Below, one piece after another: positions 40,114 to 42,548 of a stretch of DNA of 42,548 bases. Origin of the DNA: CAZTLE01 sp964614415 (GTDB lineage: Bacteria > Bacteroidota > Bacteroidia > Flavobacteriales > Flavobacteriaceae). Position 1 is the stretch's first letter; every line of letters starts with the position of its first letter. The translations under genes and the position numbers were made by a program. The stretch lies in NCBI GenBank assembly GCA_964614415.1, contig CAZTLE010000007.1, forward strand, positions 1-42,548, written 5' to 3'. The notes under the pieces are model-generated. The model was not told the DNA's origin. It made no database searches and was given only the letters and a program-made list of their open reading frames with translations.

Positions 40114-42548
40114 TTACTCTTTCACTAACTGTTTTACAATTCGGCCTTGCGGTGCTGAAATAACCATGAGATATACGGACCGCGACAATCCTGACACATC
40201 GATGATAGTCTCCGCAGAGACCCCCTTCAAAGAAGAGGATAAAACACGTCTACCTGTCATATCGAAGAGCGTAATCTCTTCCAACGGCATGCCATTGGGA
40301 TTGCTGAGTATCACATGTGAAGTAGCCGGATTCGGATAGATCACCAGGGATTCCAATCCGCTGACTCCAGGTACTCCCAGAGTGTTATCAACCGTAAGTT
40401 GGAACGTACAGCCACCGCTGTTTCCGTATTGATCATCCGCACTTAACGTAATTGTATATACCCCATCCGGAAGTTGCGTGCCCGCCGGAGGGTTCTGGGA
40501 TGTAATGGTCACCGGACTGGTACAATTATCCACGGCTGTGGCTTGCCCGCTTCCAAAGTAATCCGGTAGCGTGTAATTACCCCCTCCGGGATCTACGGTC
40601 TGATTTGCAGGACAGGTAACAACAGGAGCCTCATTATCAGTAACAACAACATCAAAGGAACAAGTCGTAACATTTCCACATGCATCGATAGCATCAAAAG
40701 TATTAGTCGTCGTTCCCACCGGGAAGGTACTTCCAGAAGCCAATCCACTTGTTTGTGTTATGCTCACTGCTCCACAGCCGTCAGTTGCCACTGGTGGGCT
40801 GTAATTCACTATTGCTCCACATACCCCAACATCCGTATTTACATTGGTATTTGACGGACATGTCGTGAACGTAGGTGCCGTAGTATCTACTACAGTAATT
40901 ACCTGAGTACAACTCGCAACATTTCCACTGACATCTGTTGCATTCCAGGTGCGCGAAATGACCTCTGTAAGACCGCAATTAGCCACTGAGGTATCACTAA
41001 ATGTAATCACCGGTGACGGATCGCAGGTATCTGAGGCCGTGGCAAAGCCGGTACCGTTAGGTGAAGTGTCTCCACCACACTCTACGGTAACATTGGCGGG
41101 ACAGCCAATCGCCGGAGGGTTATTGTCGGTTCCGTCAGCCAGTACCTCGGGATTGTTCAACCAGGAATCGTTACAGGACGCATCTCCCGTATCCTCAACC
41201 ATAATGGTATAGGTATTCGCCGACAGATTGGTGAACACCCCATTTCCCACCTGAACAATAGGCGCTCCGGGCGGACTGGTTGGTGTGAGCGTATAGGTAA
41301 TATTGCTGCACGTTGTACAACTTGCGTTCACAGTGATGCTCCCGTCACTACCTCCCGGGCAGGATGGTGAGACTTTGACCACACTATTTACCAGGACATC
41401 ACATATTGGGGCAGAAAACAAGGCAGATTCCCACAGCCCCCGTCCAAAAGTACCGGCCCGAATCTTGTTGTTCGTATGATTGATCTCTAAATCGTAGATA
41501 GGTACATTAGGTAATCCGGTTCCACACACGGTCCACGGTGTTACATCCGAAGTATAATACACTCCTACAGCCATACCCACGTACATAGCGTCCATAGGTG
41601 ATCCTCCGGTATTCTCATAGGCAATACTCAGGGCCGGCATATTGGGAAGTGTGCCCGAAATATTCGTCCAACTACTGCCCGCATTGGTAGACTCATAGAC
41701 TTTTTGTCCGGACGTATATCCTCCAAGGGTAATCCAAACACGGGATGCATTGGCAGGATCAATGGCAATATCAGTTATGGTCAGATTCGGCCAGGGACCC
41801 GTAACCGTTGTCCAGGTACCTCCTGTATTCGCCGATGTCTGTAAAACATCATTCACGGCAGCATAAAGGCGAGCGGGATCATTCACTCCAACGGCGAATG
41901 CGCCACGGCCATCAGATCCAAGGTTGGTCCAGGTAGTCCCCTGATTGGTGCTTCGATAGACATCGTCATAACCTCCGTAGATAATATTGGGATTTGAAGC
42001 ATCCATGGCATACGGGGTGACCCAGGCACCCGTCGAGCCGCCAGGTTGTATCCCCGTACTTGAGGCTCCACCATTCGTGGATCGCTGCAACCCTCCCAGC
42101 TGGAAGCTATAATACATAATGTTGTTATTGGTATAGTCGATCATGCAATCCATACCATCACCGCCTAAAATATGCTGAATGTTTGTGGTCCCGCTATATA
42201 TGTTCGACCCGTTGTCCTGGGTTCCACCAACAAGCAAATTCTGATTGGCTTCTACCCCGGCAATGCGATAGAACTGCATGATCTGAAGGCCGTTCCATAT
42301 GTTCGTCCAGGTAACACCGTTATCGGTACTTCTTGAAATTCCTCCATCACTTCCGCAGTAGAGAGCACCGTCCACCGGATTATAGACCAGATCATGGATA
42401 TCGGCATGTACATATTGTGTACCCGCTGGAGAGAACCAATGAGCTATTAGTGAATGCGTGGTACCACCGTTGGTGGAACGCCAAACGTTCACACCCCCGG
42501 TAATGGTGTTATTTGCATCTCCTGGATTCACAGCGATTGCAATATCGT
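40114..42548 (-). CDS. T9SS-secreted BNR/SprB/HYR surface protein, N-terminus outside window
   Basis: At least 811 residues; the frame stays open to the window end (DIAIAVNPGDANN precedes the first internal Met-like codon), so the start is missing. The first part has BNR/sortilin propeller repeats (VWRSTNGGTTHSLI, GGISRSTDNGVTWTNIWNGL, VYRSTNQGTTWTNLGSDGR). It is followed by a SprB-type repeat (SPSCPGGSDGSITVNA and FTNLSANTYTIMVED), three HYR-type units (for example PPAIGCPANVTVECGG), and a T9SS type A domain starting LVIYPNPATSHVILS and ending SVYLMVISAPQGRIVKQLVK. SprB-like repeats occur in gliding adhesins, suggesting a cell-surface role. Confidence 0.88.
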   Translation of the reverse strand, partial: DIAIAVNPGDANNTITGGVNVWRSTNGGTTHSLIAHWFSPAGTQYVHADIHDLVYNPVDGALYCGSDGGISRSTDNGVTWTNIWNGLQIMQFYRIAGVEANQNLLVGGTQDNGSNIYSGTTNIQHILGGDGMDCMIDYTNNNIMYYSFQLGGLQRSTNGGASSTGIQPGGSTGAWVTPYAMDASNPNIIYGGYDDVYRSTNQGTTWTNLGSDGRGAFAVGVNDPARLYAAVNDVLQTSANTGGTWTTVTGPWPNLTITDIAIDPANASRVWITLGGYTSGQKVYESTNAGSSWTNISGTLPNMPALSIAYENTGGSPMDAMYVGMAVGVYYTSDVTPWTVCGTGLPNVPIYDLEINHTNNKIRAGTFGRGLWESALFSAPICDVLVNSVVKVSPSCPGGSDGSITVNASCTTCSNITYTLTPTSPPGAPIVQVGNGVFTNLSANTYTIMVEDTGDASCNDSWLNNPEVLADGTDNNPPAIGCPANVTVECGGDTSPNGTGFATASDTCDPSPVITFSDTSVANCGLTEVISRTWNATDVSGNVASCTQVITVVDTTAPTFTTCPSNTNVNTDVGVCGAIVNYSPPVATDGCGAVSITQTSGLASGSTFPVGTTTNTFDAIDACGNVTTCSFDVVVTDNEAPVVTCPANQTVDPGGGNYTLPDYFGSGQATAVDNCTSPVTITSQNPPAGTQLPDGVYTITLSADDQYGNSGGCTFQLTVDNTLGVPGVSGLESLVIYPNPATSHVILSNPNGMPLEEITLFDMTGRRVLSSSLKGVSAETIIDVSGLSRSVYLMVISAPQGRIVKQLVKE

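Overview
This looks like a chromosomal window from a member of the Flavobacteriaceae or a close relative (phylum Bacteroidota). The evidence is five secreted proteins with type IX secretion (T9SS) C-terminal sorting domains, several TAnnTTTG-type -7 promoter boxes, a lipoprotein with an acidic patch after the lipobox Cys, and the typical housekeeping neighbourhood alaS / M23 peptidase / MerR / LemA. No phage, plasmid, CRISPR or insertion-sequence gene is visible. I could not run a search, so family names come from motifs I can read.

Layout. 1-5754: 5' part of alaS (minus), divergent M23 peptidase and MerR regulator, a T9SS beta-propeller protein (minus) and LemA. 5763-6615: a small Xre-type regulator and a membrane protein behind a clear palindromic operator/promoter, with 8-9 bp tandem repeats in the leader. 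6660-11333: der, a stand-alone GldM N-terminal-domain-like protein fused to der by a TAGTG overlap, a small membrane protein, era and a CPA1 Na+/H+ antiporter. 11334-11815: gene-free repeats. 11816-12421: AhpD-like protein.

12690-23590: two adjacent, co-directed blocks, a tldD/tldE pair (TldD carries a twin-arginine leader) and then a tightly overlapping Bat-like operon: DUF4159, MoxR ATPase, DUF58, BatA-like, a large DUF4175-like protein with a duplicated His/Asp/Glu segment, and a membrane protein. MoxR/DUF58/BatA sets act in envelope stress or complex assembly in related bacteria; the exact role here is not known.

23591-27180: repeat-rich accessory ground holding an AT-rich TPR/coiled-coil gene and a cPLA2/PLB-like lipase lipoprotein that is bracketed by two copies of a ~100 bp hairpin repeat. 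27180-30322: small membrane protein, small T9SS protein, and a divergent AraC (double HTH) / SnoaL-like / YHS cluster. 30324-30702: initiator tRNA-Met on the minus strand whose 3' end plus terminator is duplicated downstream and whose anticodon arm is duplicated upstream.

31013-42548: large T9SS surface proteins (FG-GAP; HYR with a nested C-type lectin domain; a BNR/SprB/HYR protein cut by the window end) interleaved with a TPR-LuxR type regulator, a second AhpD-like protein and a membrane AraC regulator. The most unusual items are the GldM-like orphan, the tRNA-fMet duplications, the lipase-flanking repeats and palindromic element family, the operator with repeat-filled leader, and the C-type lectin nested in a HYR domain.
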